A DNA stretch of 8,677 nt from Leucobacter sp. UBA1945 (GTDB lineage: Bacteria > Actinomycetota > Actinomycetes > Actinomycetales > Microbacteriaceae), in contig DDEV01000096.1 of the NCBI GenBank assembly GCA_002336855.1, positions 41,562 through 50,238 of the forward strand. Direction: 5' to 3'. The position numbers and the translations under genes were made by a program. Of the stretch, positions 1 through 5,177 are shown piece after piece (within the stretch, counting starts at the first letter, position 1; every line of letters begins with the position of its first letter). The notes beneath the pieces are model-generated. The model was not told the origin of the DNA and did no database searches. It was given only the letters and a program-made list of their open reading frames with translations.

Positions 1-14
1 CTCTTTTCCAGTCG

Positions 15-263
15 TTAGGCGCCGAAGCCCTTGAAGCGCTGGTTGAACTTCTCGACGCGGCCGGCCGAGTCAAGGATGCGCTGCTTACCGGTGTAGAACG
101 GGTGCGAAGCGCTCGAGATTTCAACGTCGATCACCGGGTAGGTGGCGCCGTCGAGCTCGATGGTCTTGTCGCTGCTCAGCGTGCTGCGGGTGAGGAAGGT
201 CTCGCCCGAGGCCAGGTCGCGAAAGACGATGGCGTTGTACTCGGGGTGGATGTCGCTCTTCAT
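15..263 (-). CDS. rpmE2: Ribosomal protein bL31, type B (cysteine-free)
   Basis: This 82-residue protein is a structural component of the large ribosomal subunit. It matches the type B (C-minus) L31 pattern: an N-terminus beginning MKSDIHPEY, a central SHPFYTGKQ segment near residues 48-56, and a basic C-terminus ending KFNQRFKGFGA. It has no cysteine, so it lacks the zinc-binding CxxC motifs of the zinc-containing paralogue. The start is the ATG at 261-263, because AAAGGA lies 6 nt upstream (270-275) and the family begins here; an in-frame ATG 15 codons further upstream would add an atypical extension. In Actinobacteria and Bacillus the cysteine-free paralogue is often Zur-repressed and replaces the zinc form under zinc limitation, but I found no recognisable Zur box upstream. 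It lies downstream of the ABC ATPase on the same strand, 129 bp away, and may have its own promoter. Confidence 0.96.
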   Translation of the reverse strand: MKSDIHPEYNAIVFRDLASGETFLTRSTLSSDKTIELDGATYPVIDVEISSASHPFYTGKQRILDSAGRVEKFNQRFKGFGA

Positions 264-361
264 GGGGTTTCCTTTGGATGTTGCCTTGCGTAGGGCGTGT
301 AACAGCACACCCTGAGGTCTTGGGAATGGTGCGGACGTGCCGGCACCAACGATCTAGTTTA
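264..361 (-). promoter_or_regulatory. Putative rpmE2 promoter and leader
   Basis: On the minus strand a TAAACT hexamer (356-361) could be a -10 box giving a leader of roughly 85-90 nt. The leader contains TGGTGC/GCACCA arms (327-332 and 343-348), with the 10-bp palindrome GTGCCGGCAC (337-346) overlapping the loop and right arm. It ends in the good ribosome binding site AAAGGA. No -35 match is evident. The fold could be a terminator for the upstream ATPase or a leader structure; sequence alone does not decide. Confidence 0.3.
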
Positions 362-392
362 GCAGAAATCCGTGGCTTCGCCTACGGACACC

Positions 393-1178
393 TTACGAGC
401 GTGCCACCGCTGCGTACCGCCCGCCCGACTGGCTGAGCTCGAACGGCAAACCGAACGCCGCTTCAAGGTTTGCTTCGGTGAGCGTTTCTGCAATTGGGCC
501 TGCGGCCTGCACGCGACCTTCGCCGAGCATCAGCACGTGCGTGAAGCCAGGAGGAATTTCTTCGACGTGGTGCGTCACCATGATCATTGCCGGCGAACTC
601 GGCGACTGCGCAAACCCCGAGAGCATCTGCAACAGGCGCTCGCGGGCGCCAAGGTCGAGGCTCGCGCTCGGTTCGTCGAGCAGCAACATCTCGGGATCGG
701 CCATGACCGCGCGTGCGATCATGGCGCGCTTGCGCTCCCCATCGCTCAGCGTGCCGAAAGGGTGATCGGCGAGGTCGGTGAGCTGCCACTCGGCGAGAAT
801 GCGATTGGCCTGACGCACGTCCATGTCGTCGTAGGCCTCGTTCCATCGCCCCTCGATGCCGTACGCGGCGGTCAGCACGAGATTGCGCACGGTCTCGCTC
901 GCCGGAATACGGCGCGCAGTCGCGGTCGATGCGAAACCGAGACGGTTGCGAAACTCCCAAATGTCGAAGGTGCCGAGCCGCTGGCCGAGCACGTCGACAT
1001 GCCCGGTCGTCGGGTAGTCGTTCGCGGTTGCGAGGCGCATCATCGTGGTTTTGCCCGCACCGTTCGGGCCGAGGATCACCCAGCGCTCAGACTCGTCAAC
1101 CTCCCAGGTGACGCCGTCGAGAATAGGGCGGCCGTTCCGCACGTAGCTGACATCGCTGAACCGCAACACATTCGTCAT
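393..1178 (-). CDS. Orphan ABC ATPase, YlmA/Rv3041c-like
   Basis: This 261-residue single nucleotide-binding domain has Walker A GPNGAGKTT (37-45), an ABC signature with the unusual form LSDGE (144-148), Walker B LLLDEP (165-170) with Glu169 as catalytic base, and the switch histidine His203 or His204 in VTHH. No membrane segments are present and no permease gene is nearby. The substrate and even a transport role are therefore unknown; it could serve a distant permease or act as a soluble ATPase. I recall a similar ATPase (Rv3041c) next to serB2 in Mycobacterium tuberculosis, so the pairing with serB may be conserved. The open frame continues about 100 codons upstream, but that part runs antisense to serB and is not ABC-like. 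The ATG at 1176-1178 begins right before the first beta strand. It has no strong Shine-Dalgarno and a TAGGCT 7 nt upstream, suggesting a leaderless transcript. Confidence 0.9.
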   Translation of the reverse strand: MTNVLRFSDVSYVRNGRPILDGVTWEVDESERWVILGPNGAGKTTMMRLATANDYPTTGHVDVLGQRLGTFDIWEFRNRLGFASTATARRIPASETVRNLVLTAAYGIEGRWNEAYDDMDVRQANRILAEWQLTDLADHPFGTLSDGERKRAMIARAVMADPEMLLLDEPSASLDLGARERLLQMLSGFAQSPSSPAMIMVTHHVEEIPPGFTHVLMLGEGRVQAAGPIAETLTEANLEAAFGLPFELSQSGGRYAAVARS

Positions 1179-1202
1179 GCAAGTAAGCCTATCCTTGTCA
1201 TC
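1179..1202. promoter_or_regulatory. Compact divergent promoter, ABC ATPase / serB
   Basis: The whole gap between two divergent ATG codons is 24 bp. It contains TAGGCT on the minus strand (1186-1191) and TATCCT on the plus strand (1190-1195), which share two bases. Each fits the -10 pattern TAnnnT and each ends exactly 7 nt before its ATG. That is the spacing at which transcription would begin at the A of the start codon. Neither gene has a convincing ribosome binding site in this gap (only a weak AGG 9 nt from the ATPase ATG). The reading is two leaderless transcripts from one bidirectional promoter whose -35 regions would lie inside the opposite genes. This is inferred from sequence only. 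Confidence 0.6.
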
Positions 1203-1862
1203 ATGACTTCTTTCGGCGCCACACGCCCCCTCGTCGTGCTCGATTGCGACTCCACCACCATTCAAGACGAGGTGATCGAACTGCTGGCTGAGTCGGCAGG
1301 CACCCGCGAGCTGGTAGCTGAGATCACCGAGCGCGCCATGCGGGGCGAGCTCGACTTCTCGGCGAGCCTCGCCGAGCGCGTCGCCACCCTCGCGGGCACA
1401 CCTGAGTCGGTCTTTGCTGAGGCATATCAGAAGGTGCGCCTCTCGCCAGGAATTCGCGAGCTCATCGCCGCGGTGCACGAGCGTGGCGGCAAGGTCGGCG
1501 TGGTTTCGGGCGGATTTCTCGAGGTGGTCGATCTGCTCGCAGAAGACCTCGGTCTCGACTTCTGGCTCGCGAATCGCCTCGAGGTGAGCGACGGGGTGCT
1601 TACGGGGCGCACCATCGGTGCCGTGATCGACGCCGAAGCGAAGGCTCAGACCTTGCGCGCATGGGCCGAACAGACCTCCACTCCCCTGGCACAGACGATC
1701 GCCATCGGTGACGGCGCGAACGACCTCAAGATGATGGAGGTCGCGGGTCTCTCAGTCGCCTACAACGCGAAACCGATCGTGCGGGAGCTCGCCGATGTGC
1801 AGGTCGAGCACGATCTCAGCCAGGTGATCCCGCTGCTCGACACGCTGATGCCCGTAGCCTAG
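1203..1862 (+). CDS. serB: Phosphoserine phosphatase (HAD superfamily)
   Basis: This 219-residue enzyme should hydrolyse O-phosphoserine to serine, the last step of the phosphorylated serine pathway in the cytoplasm. HAD motifs are complete: motif I DCDST (14-18) with nucleophile Asp14 and acid/base Asp16, motif II SGG with Ser102, motif III Lys147, and motif IV GDGANDL (169-175) for magnesium. The cap carries TERAMRGELDF (42-52), the segment that binds phosphoserine in SerB. It is a catalytic domain only; the N-terminal ACT regulatory domains of mycobacterial SerB2 are absent. The start is the ATG at 1203: the frame is open far upstream, but that part is antisense to the ATPase. No Shine-Dalgarno is visible, and TATCCT sits 7 nt upstream, consistent with a leaderless message. 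It converges on the next gene with a 4-bp overlap. Confidence 0.94.
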   Translation: MTSFGATRPLVVLDCDSTTIQDEVIELLAESAGTRELVAEITERAMRGELDFSASLAERVATLAGTPESVFAEAYQKVRLSPGIRELIAAVHERGGKVGVVSGGFLEVVDLLAEDLGLDFWLANRLEVSDGVLTGRTIGAVIDAEAKAQTLRAWAEQTSTPLAQTIAIGDGANDLKMMEVAGLSVAYNAKPIVRELADVQVEHDLSQVIPLLDTLMPVA

Positions 1863-2668
1863 AAGTTATTCAGCTTCTCGGTCGATTCGGGTATGACCCC
1901 GTCGTCAAGAAGCGACTCCCCGAGGCGCTTCAGCGCGGTCAGCGCGACATTCTGGGGCATCGGGCCGTATGAGATGCGAGCCACACCAAGCGCCTCGTAC
2001 TCTGCCGCGCTCAGCGCCCCCGGTAGCCCGATCACACTCACTCGGCGCTCGCCAATGCCTTCGACGAGCGCCCGCGTCTCATCAGCGTTCAGCACTCCGG
2101 GAACAAACACGCACTGCGCGCCAGCCTCGAGATAGGCCCGCCCGCGCAGAATCGCCTCGTCGATCGCTTCTGCGCGGGATCGCCCTTCACTCTTGATGAG
2201 GGCGTCCGTGCGCGCGTTCAGCACGAAGTTCACGCCCTCTTTGAGTGCGGCACCCATTGCAGCGCGCATCACGAGCGCAGACTCGTCGAGCGGGCGCATC
2301 TGATCCTCGATATTCGCACCGCACACACCGACCCCGATCGCGCGTCGCACGGCCTCCCCTGCGTCACCGAAGCCGCCGTCGAGGTCAGCAGTTACCGGAA
2401 GATCTGTGACCGCCACGATGCGTTCGAGCGAGGCGAGCATGAGTTCGAACGGAATACGCTCGCCGTCGGGGTACCCGTGGCTCGCGGCGATGCCATGGCC
2501 TGCGGTGGCGATCGCTGTCGTGCCGGGCAGATCGGCGACCACTTTCGCGCTCACGGCGTCCCAAACGTTGACGACGCGCAAGATCTGCGGTGCCTCGTAG
2601 AGTGCGGCGAGGGCGCGGGCATCTTCCGCGACGCGCGAAGTAGGGCGGGAATTCTCGTTCGTGCTCAT
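1859..2668 (-). CDS. PEP mutase / isocitrate lyase superfamily enzyme
   Basis: This 269-residue protein has a PEP mutase-type TIM barrel. Visible landmarks are NVWDAVSA (34-41), a metal-binding-type segment TADLDGGFG (93-101), the NIED motif (119-122), NARTD (151-155) and a C-terminal YGPMPQN (234-240). Family members form or break C-C or P-C bonds next to a 2-oxo-carboxylate using magnesium. The K(K/R)CGH catalytic loop of true isocitrate and methylisocitrate lyases is missing; the segment after NIED reads QMRPLDES instead. It is therefore probably not an isocitrate lyase. Oxaloacetate decarboxylase, phosphonopyruvate hydrolase or another carboxylate-cleaving activity are possible; I cannot choose, and there are no phosphonate genes nearby. 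It starts at ATG 2666-2668 with TAGGGT 6 nt upstream. It follows fabG by 51 bp on the same strand and its stop overlaps that of serB. Confidence 0.88.
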   Translation of the reverse strand: MSTNENSRPTSRVAEDARALAALYEAPQILRVVNVWDAVSAKVVADLPGTTAIATAGHGIAASHGYPDGERIPFELMLASLERIVAVTDLPVTADLDGGFGDAGEAVRRAIGVGVCGANIEDQMRPLDESALVMRAAMGAALKEGVNFVLNARTDALIKSEGRSRAEAIDEAILRGRAYLEAGAQCVFVPGVLNADETRALVEGIGERRVSVIGLPGALSAAEYEALGVARISYGPMPQNVALTALKRLGESLLDDGVIPESTEKLNNF

Positions 2669-2674
2669 GGCTTC

Positions 2675-2680
2675 ACCCTA
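2675..2680 (-). promoter_or_regulatory. Putative -10 box of the PEP mutase-like gene
   Basis: TAGGGT on the minus strand lies 6 nt before the ATG at 2668, close to the spacing seen at the other apparently leaderless starts here. The same bases (AGGG) could instead act as a weak Shine-Dalgarno at about 7-8 nt, with transcription coming from fabG. A short stem (TCTGC 2687-2691 with GCAGA 2698-2702) just upstream could weakly separate the two genes. Confidence 0.35.
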
Positions 2681-2719
2681 CAGATCTCTGCAGCCGAGCA
2701 GAAGGCCTTGACTCTTGGC

Positions 2720-3430
2720 TCAGTGCCCCATACCGAGGCCGCCGTCGACCGGAATCACGGCGCCCGAGATGTAGCCGGCTTCGTCACCCGCGAGCCATAC
2801 CGCGGCCGCGGCGATCTCGTCGACCTGACCGAAGCGGCCGGCGGGAATCGAATCGAGGTACTTCTTTTGCTGCTCTTCGGGAAGAGCTGCGGTCATGTCG
2901 GTTTCGATGAAACCCGGAGCGATCACGTTCGCGGTGATGCCTCGGCTGCCGAGCTCGCGAGTGAGCGAGCGGGCAAAACCTACGAGGGCGGCCTTCGACG
3001 ATGAGTAGTTGATCTGGCCGGGCGAACCATAGAGGCCGACGACGCTCGAGATCAGAATGACGCGACCGAAGCGACCTTTGAGCAGCCCCTTGGCGGCGCG
3101 CTTGACCACGCGGAACGTGCCGGTGAGGTTCGTGTCGATGACCTCAGTGAAGTCTTCTTCGCTCATGCGCAGCAGCAGCGTGTCGCGAGTGATGCCCGCG
3201 TTCGCGACTACGACCTCGACGGCACCGAGCTGTGCTTCTACCTCGGTGAACGCTGCGTCGATCGAGGCTGAGTCATTCATCTCGGCGCGCACCGTCAGCG
3301 ATCCCTCTGGGCCCTCGCCAGAACGAGCCGTGACGGCGACGCGGTGCCCCTCGGCGATCATGCGCTGTGCGATGGCGTAGCCGATGCCACGGTTGCCTCC
3401 GGTGACGAGTACGGTGCGTGGGGTGCTCAT
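2720..3430 (-). CDS. fabG: 3-oxoacyl-ACP reductase, MabA-like
   Basis: This 236-residue short-chain dehydrogenase should reduce 3-oxoacyl-ACP with NADPH in type II fatty-acid elongation. Motifs in order are the cofactor-binding TGGNRGIG (10-17), NAG (77-79), the structural Asn101, catalytic Ser129 in ISSVVG, and YxxxK with Tyr142 and Lys146. The C-terminus GAVIPVDGGLGMGH (223-236) closely resembles mycobacterial MabA (FabG1), as I recall it. The chosen ATG (3428-3430) has AGAGGA 5 nt upstream (3436-3441), and the frame upstream of it is proline- and glycine-rich with no family match. It precedes the PEP mutase-like gene on the same strand and diverges from the DUF3099-SURF1 operon. No inhA-like enoyl reductase is adjacent, unlike the mycobacterial fabG1-inhA pair. 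FabG-like reductases are numerous, so the exact chain-length role is not settled. Confidence 0.93.
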   Translation of the reverse strand: MSTPRTVLVTGGNRGIGYAIAQRMIAEGHRVAVTARSGEGPEGSLTVRAEMNDSASIDAAFTEVEAQLGAVEVVVANAGITRDTLLLRMSEEDFTEVIDTNLTGTFRVVKRAAKGLLKGRFGRVILISSVVGLYGSPGQINYSSSKAALVGFARSLTRELGSRGITANVIAPGFIETDMTAALPEEQQKKYLDSIPAGRFGQVDEIAAAAVWLAGDEAGYISGAVIPVDGGLGMGH

Positions 3431-3525
3431 GTTGATCCTCTCATCCGGCGGCGCCACGCTGTGGGCGCCACCCGGCAACTGCATTCGATGACGCCCAGCC
3501 TAGTGGTAGCGAGGCGGAGTAGGCT
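3431..3525. promoter_or_regulatory. Divergent promoter region fabG / DUF3099 operon
   Basis: Two outward-facing copies of TAGGCT form an exact inverted repeat: minus strand at 3497-3502 and plus strand at 3520-3525, separated by 17 bp. Each could be a -10 box, and each then occupies the place where the other's -35 would be expected. The minus copy predicts a fabG leader of about 60 nt with GGCGCC arms at 3450-3455 and 3464-3469 and a good AGAGGA ribosome binding site. The plus copy ends 8 nt before the GTG at 3534, predicting a leaderless DUF3099 message. Promoter assignment is inference. Confidence 0.4.
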
Positions 3526-3533
3526 TGTTCGAC

Positions 3534-4022
3534 GTGGCGCAACAGTACAAGGTGACTTCGGTCGGGGTGAACCCCGCGAAAGATCGTGCCTATCGAATGC
3601 GCATGTACTTCGCCACGATGACGTTGCGCGTACTGTGCATCGTTTCGCTGTTCTGGGTGCGCGGGCCGTGGATCATTCTGGTCGCGATCGGAGCGATCGT
3701 ACTGCCCTACGTCGCCGTGCTCATCGCGAACGCGGTGTCGCACGTCGGTGGCGAAGCTCACGAGACCCCCACTCCCCTCGAGCTGACCTCGGGCGAGATG
3801 GGGGACGCCTCGGCAAGCGCTGATGCTCGAACCGCCGCGGGTGCGAATGAGACCGCGCAGAACGACGTGCCCGCGGCCTCGGCGCTCATCGTGGTCGACG
3901 CACCGGCCGAACGCCGTGCGGCGCGCGACGAGCAGAGCAGCGACGAGAAGAACTTCGACGAGAAGAACACCGACGAGGCCGGTTCGAACGGCGACACCGG
4001 GAGTGCCGGTGAAGCCGCATGA
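3534..4022 (+). CDS. DUF3099 family membrane protein
   Basis: This protein of about 162 residues has a short basic N-terminus, two closely spaced hydrophobic segments (about 27-42 and 45-66) joined by WVRGPW, and a long acidic, alanine-rich tail from about residue 71 that looks disordered. The two-helix layout and the motifs VTSVG and RAYRMRMYF fit the actinobacterial DUF3099 family, whose function is unknown. The tail ends with a DEKNF/DEKNT repeat. Two starts compete: GTG at 3534, with TAGGCT 8 nt upstream and no Shine-Dalgarno (leaderless model), or TTG at 3525, with GGAG 5 nt upstream, which adds three residues. I prefer GTG but weakly. It overlaps the next gene by ATGA, so it is the first gene of a three-gene operon with SURF1, which makes a role near the membrane or respiratory chain plausible but unproven. 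Confidence 0.82.
   Translation: MAQQYKVTSVGVNPAKDRAYRMRMYFATMTLRVLCIVSLFWVRGPWIILVAIGAIVLPYVAVLIANAVSHVGGEAHETPTPLELTSGEMGDASASADARTAAGANETAQNDVPAASALIVVDAPAERRAARDEQSSDEKNFDEKNTDEAGSNGDTGSAGEAA
3941..3977 (+). repeat. 15-nt-period direct repeat in DUF3099 tail
   Basis: The 13-base unit CGACGAGAAGAAC occurs at 3941-3953 and again at 3956-3968, followed by a third partial copy (CGACGAG, 3971-3977). All are spaced 15 nt apart, in frame, and encode DEKNx pentapeptides. It looks like local slippage duplication in a tolerant, disordered acidic tail. Confidence 0.75.
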
Positions 4023-4273
4023 TCGACCTACTTGGTGGCGAGGCCGCCTCGCAGCATGAGTGCTCGCGATCGGGCTGCCGGCACGGAGCGGGCTGGGCAA
4101 TCCTCTGGCGAAACCCGAAGATTCATGCTGCCGATCGCCGCAAGACCTGGCTCGCCTGCGACGAACACCGCGCGTATCTGCAAGACTTTCTTGAGGCGCG
4201 CTCGTTTCCGCTCGAAGTGCTGCCCTTGAGCGAACTACTGGCGCGCACATCACCCGAGGAGCACCTCTCATGA
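4019..4273 (+). CDS. Small Cys/His protein, putative zinc-binding
   Basis: This 84-residue soluble protein has a conserved-looking core: HEC at 13-15, Cys20 (C-x4-C), the block WAILWRNPKIH (26-36) followed by DRRKTWLACDEH (39-50) giving C47-x2-H50, then an amphipathic C-terminal segment. Cys15, Cys20, Cys47 and His50 could form one tetrahedral zinc site, but this is inference from spacing. I recall similar actinobacterial proteins, some carrying the label acetone carboxylase; nothing in the sequence resembles that enzyme's subunits, and I would not transfer the name. The start ATG 4019 overlaps the preceding stop (ATGA) with GGTGA 6 nt upstream, and its own stop overlaps the SURF1 start the same way. 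Translation of all three genes is thus probably coupled. A helper role in SURF1-dependent oxidase assembly, for instance metal handling, is a hypothesis only. Confidence 0.85.
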   Translation: MIDLLGGEAASQHECSRSGCRHGAGWAILWRNPKIHAADRRKTWLACDEHRAYLQDFLEARSFPLEVLPLSELLARTSPEEHLS

Positions 4274-5124
4274 GCACCGACACGCAGCACGGTTGGAGCT
4301 TTCTGCGAAGCCGTCGCTGGCTCGGCTATTTCGCGCTGTTCATCGTGTTCTCGATTGCGTGCGTGTGGCTCGGTAACTGGCAATTCGAACGCCGCGCCGA
4401 AGCGCGTGCCGAGATTGCGAGGATCGACGCAAACTACGACGCCGCGCCCTTGGCTCTGAGCGATGCCCTCCCGGACCAGACAAACTTTGACGAAGACGAG
4501 CACAAGTGGCAGCCCGTTGAGGTGCGGGGCGAGTATCTTGACGGTGTCTACCTCGCTCGCAACAGGCCTGGCCCGCAGGGCGTCGGTTCTAATCTGATTC
4601 AGGCGTTTCGTGACGAGCGCGGCCAGGTCTTCTTCGTCGACCGCGGCTGGGTGGCGGTGTCAGGCGCCGATGAAGTGTCCGCAGACCTGCCTGTCGCACC
4701 TGGCGGAGAGATCACGATCTTGGCGCGGCTACGTGCGAGCGAACCGGAGATTCAGGGCAGAAGCTCTGCGGGCACCTCGGTAGCGAGCATCAACCTACCC
4801 GAGCTCGCGCGGCTGAGCGGCACGAGCGATACGGCACTCACCGGCGCATACGGGCAGCTCATCTCTGAGGCGCCTTCGAGCGAAACCGGCGTCTTGGCAG
4901 AACGGCCCGAGAGAGACGAGGGGCCGCATCTTTCTTATGCGTTGCAGTGGTACGTGTTCATTCTGATCGCGGGCATCGGGGTCGCATATGCCGCACGTCA
5001 GGAATATCGCAATCTGAACGCGGGGGGCGAATCTGTGCGTCGTGAGGACGCAAGGCGAGCCGAGCGGAAGCTTCGCCGTGGCCCGAGCGACGCTGAGGAA
5101 GAAGACGCCTTGCTCGAGCGGTAG
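4270..5124 (+). CDS. SURF1 family cytochrome oxidase assembly protein
   Basis: This 284-residue membrane protein belongs to the SURF1/Shy1 family, which helps insert heme a into subunit I of aa3-type cytochrome c oxidase. It shows the family layout: a first transmembrane helix (about 19-35) followed at once by LGNWQFERR (34-42), a large extracytoplasmic domain with the typical RGEYL (86-90) and VDRGWV (123-128) elements, the signature GPHLSYALQWY (218-228), and a second transmembrane helix (about 227-243). A charged cytoplasmic tail of about 40 residues, rich in Arg and Glu, follows. A strong GAGGAG lies 8 nt before the ATG (4256-4261), and the ATG overlaps the upstream stop (ATGA), so it is well translated as the last gene of the DUF3099 operon. 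Cytochrome oxidase genes themselves are not in the window. Confidence 0.93.
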   Translation: MSTDTQHGWSFLRSRRWLGYFALFIVFSIACVWLGNWQFERRAEARAEIARIDANYDAAPLALSDALPDQTNFDEDEHKWQPVEVRGEYLDGVYLARNRPGPQGVGSNLIQAFRDERGQVFFVDRGWVAVSGADEVSADLPVAPGGEITILARLRASEPEIQGRSSAGTSVASINLPELARLSGTSDTALTGAYGQLISEAPSSETGVLAERPERDEGPHLSYALQWYVFILIAGIGVAYAARQEYRNLNAGGESVRREDARRAERKLRRGPSDAEEEDALLER

Positions 5125-5129
5125 CACCC

Positions 5130-5147
5130 CGCTGCTACGAGCAGGCG
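5130..5147 (+). terminator. Possible weak terminator after SURF1
   Basis: A short stem, CGCTGCT (5130-5136) against AGCAG-G-CG (5140-5147), has a 3-nt loop and one bulged base and lies 5 nt after the SURF1 stop. There is no T tract. It may end the operon before the cutinase-like gene's own promoter, but the stem is short. Confidence 0.22.
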
Positions 5148-5164
5148 CACCCCAAGTTCGCAAG

Positions 5165-5170
5165 TAAGAT
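5165..5170 (+). promoter_or_regulatory. Putative -10 box of cutinase-like gene
   Basis: TAAGAT ends 7 nt before the ATG at 5178, the same offset as at serB and the ABC ATPase. The only purine-rich site, AGG at 5171-5173, is too close (4 nt) to the ATG to be a normal ribosome binding site. A leaderless transcript is the simplest reading. No -35 match is evident. Confidence 0.5.
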
Positions 5171-5177
5171 AGGCGAA

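Noticed and set aside
264..392. Zur box in front of rpmE2
   Set aside because: No sequence close to the AT-rich TGAnAATnATTnTCA-type dyad is present.
372..1202. Long open frame extending serB upstream by about 277 codons
   Set aside because: It is antisense to the ABC ATPase, His/Arg-rich, and has no HAD or ACT-domain features; SerB motif I begins right after the ATG at 1203.
1179..1478. Extension of the ABC ATPase by 100 codons at the N-terminus
   Set aside because: The extension is antisense to serB and does not resemble any ABC domain; the normal first strand begins at the ATG at 1178.
3441..4283. 280-codon minus-strand open frame opposite the DUF3099 gene and the small Cys/His gene
   Set aside because: Arg- and Gly-rich low-complexity translation typical of a high-GC shadow frame; the plus strand has coupled ATGA overlaps and recognisable families.
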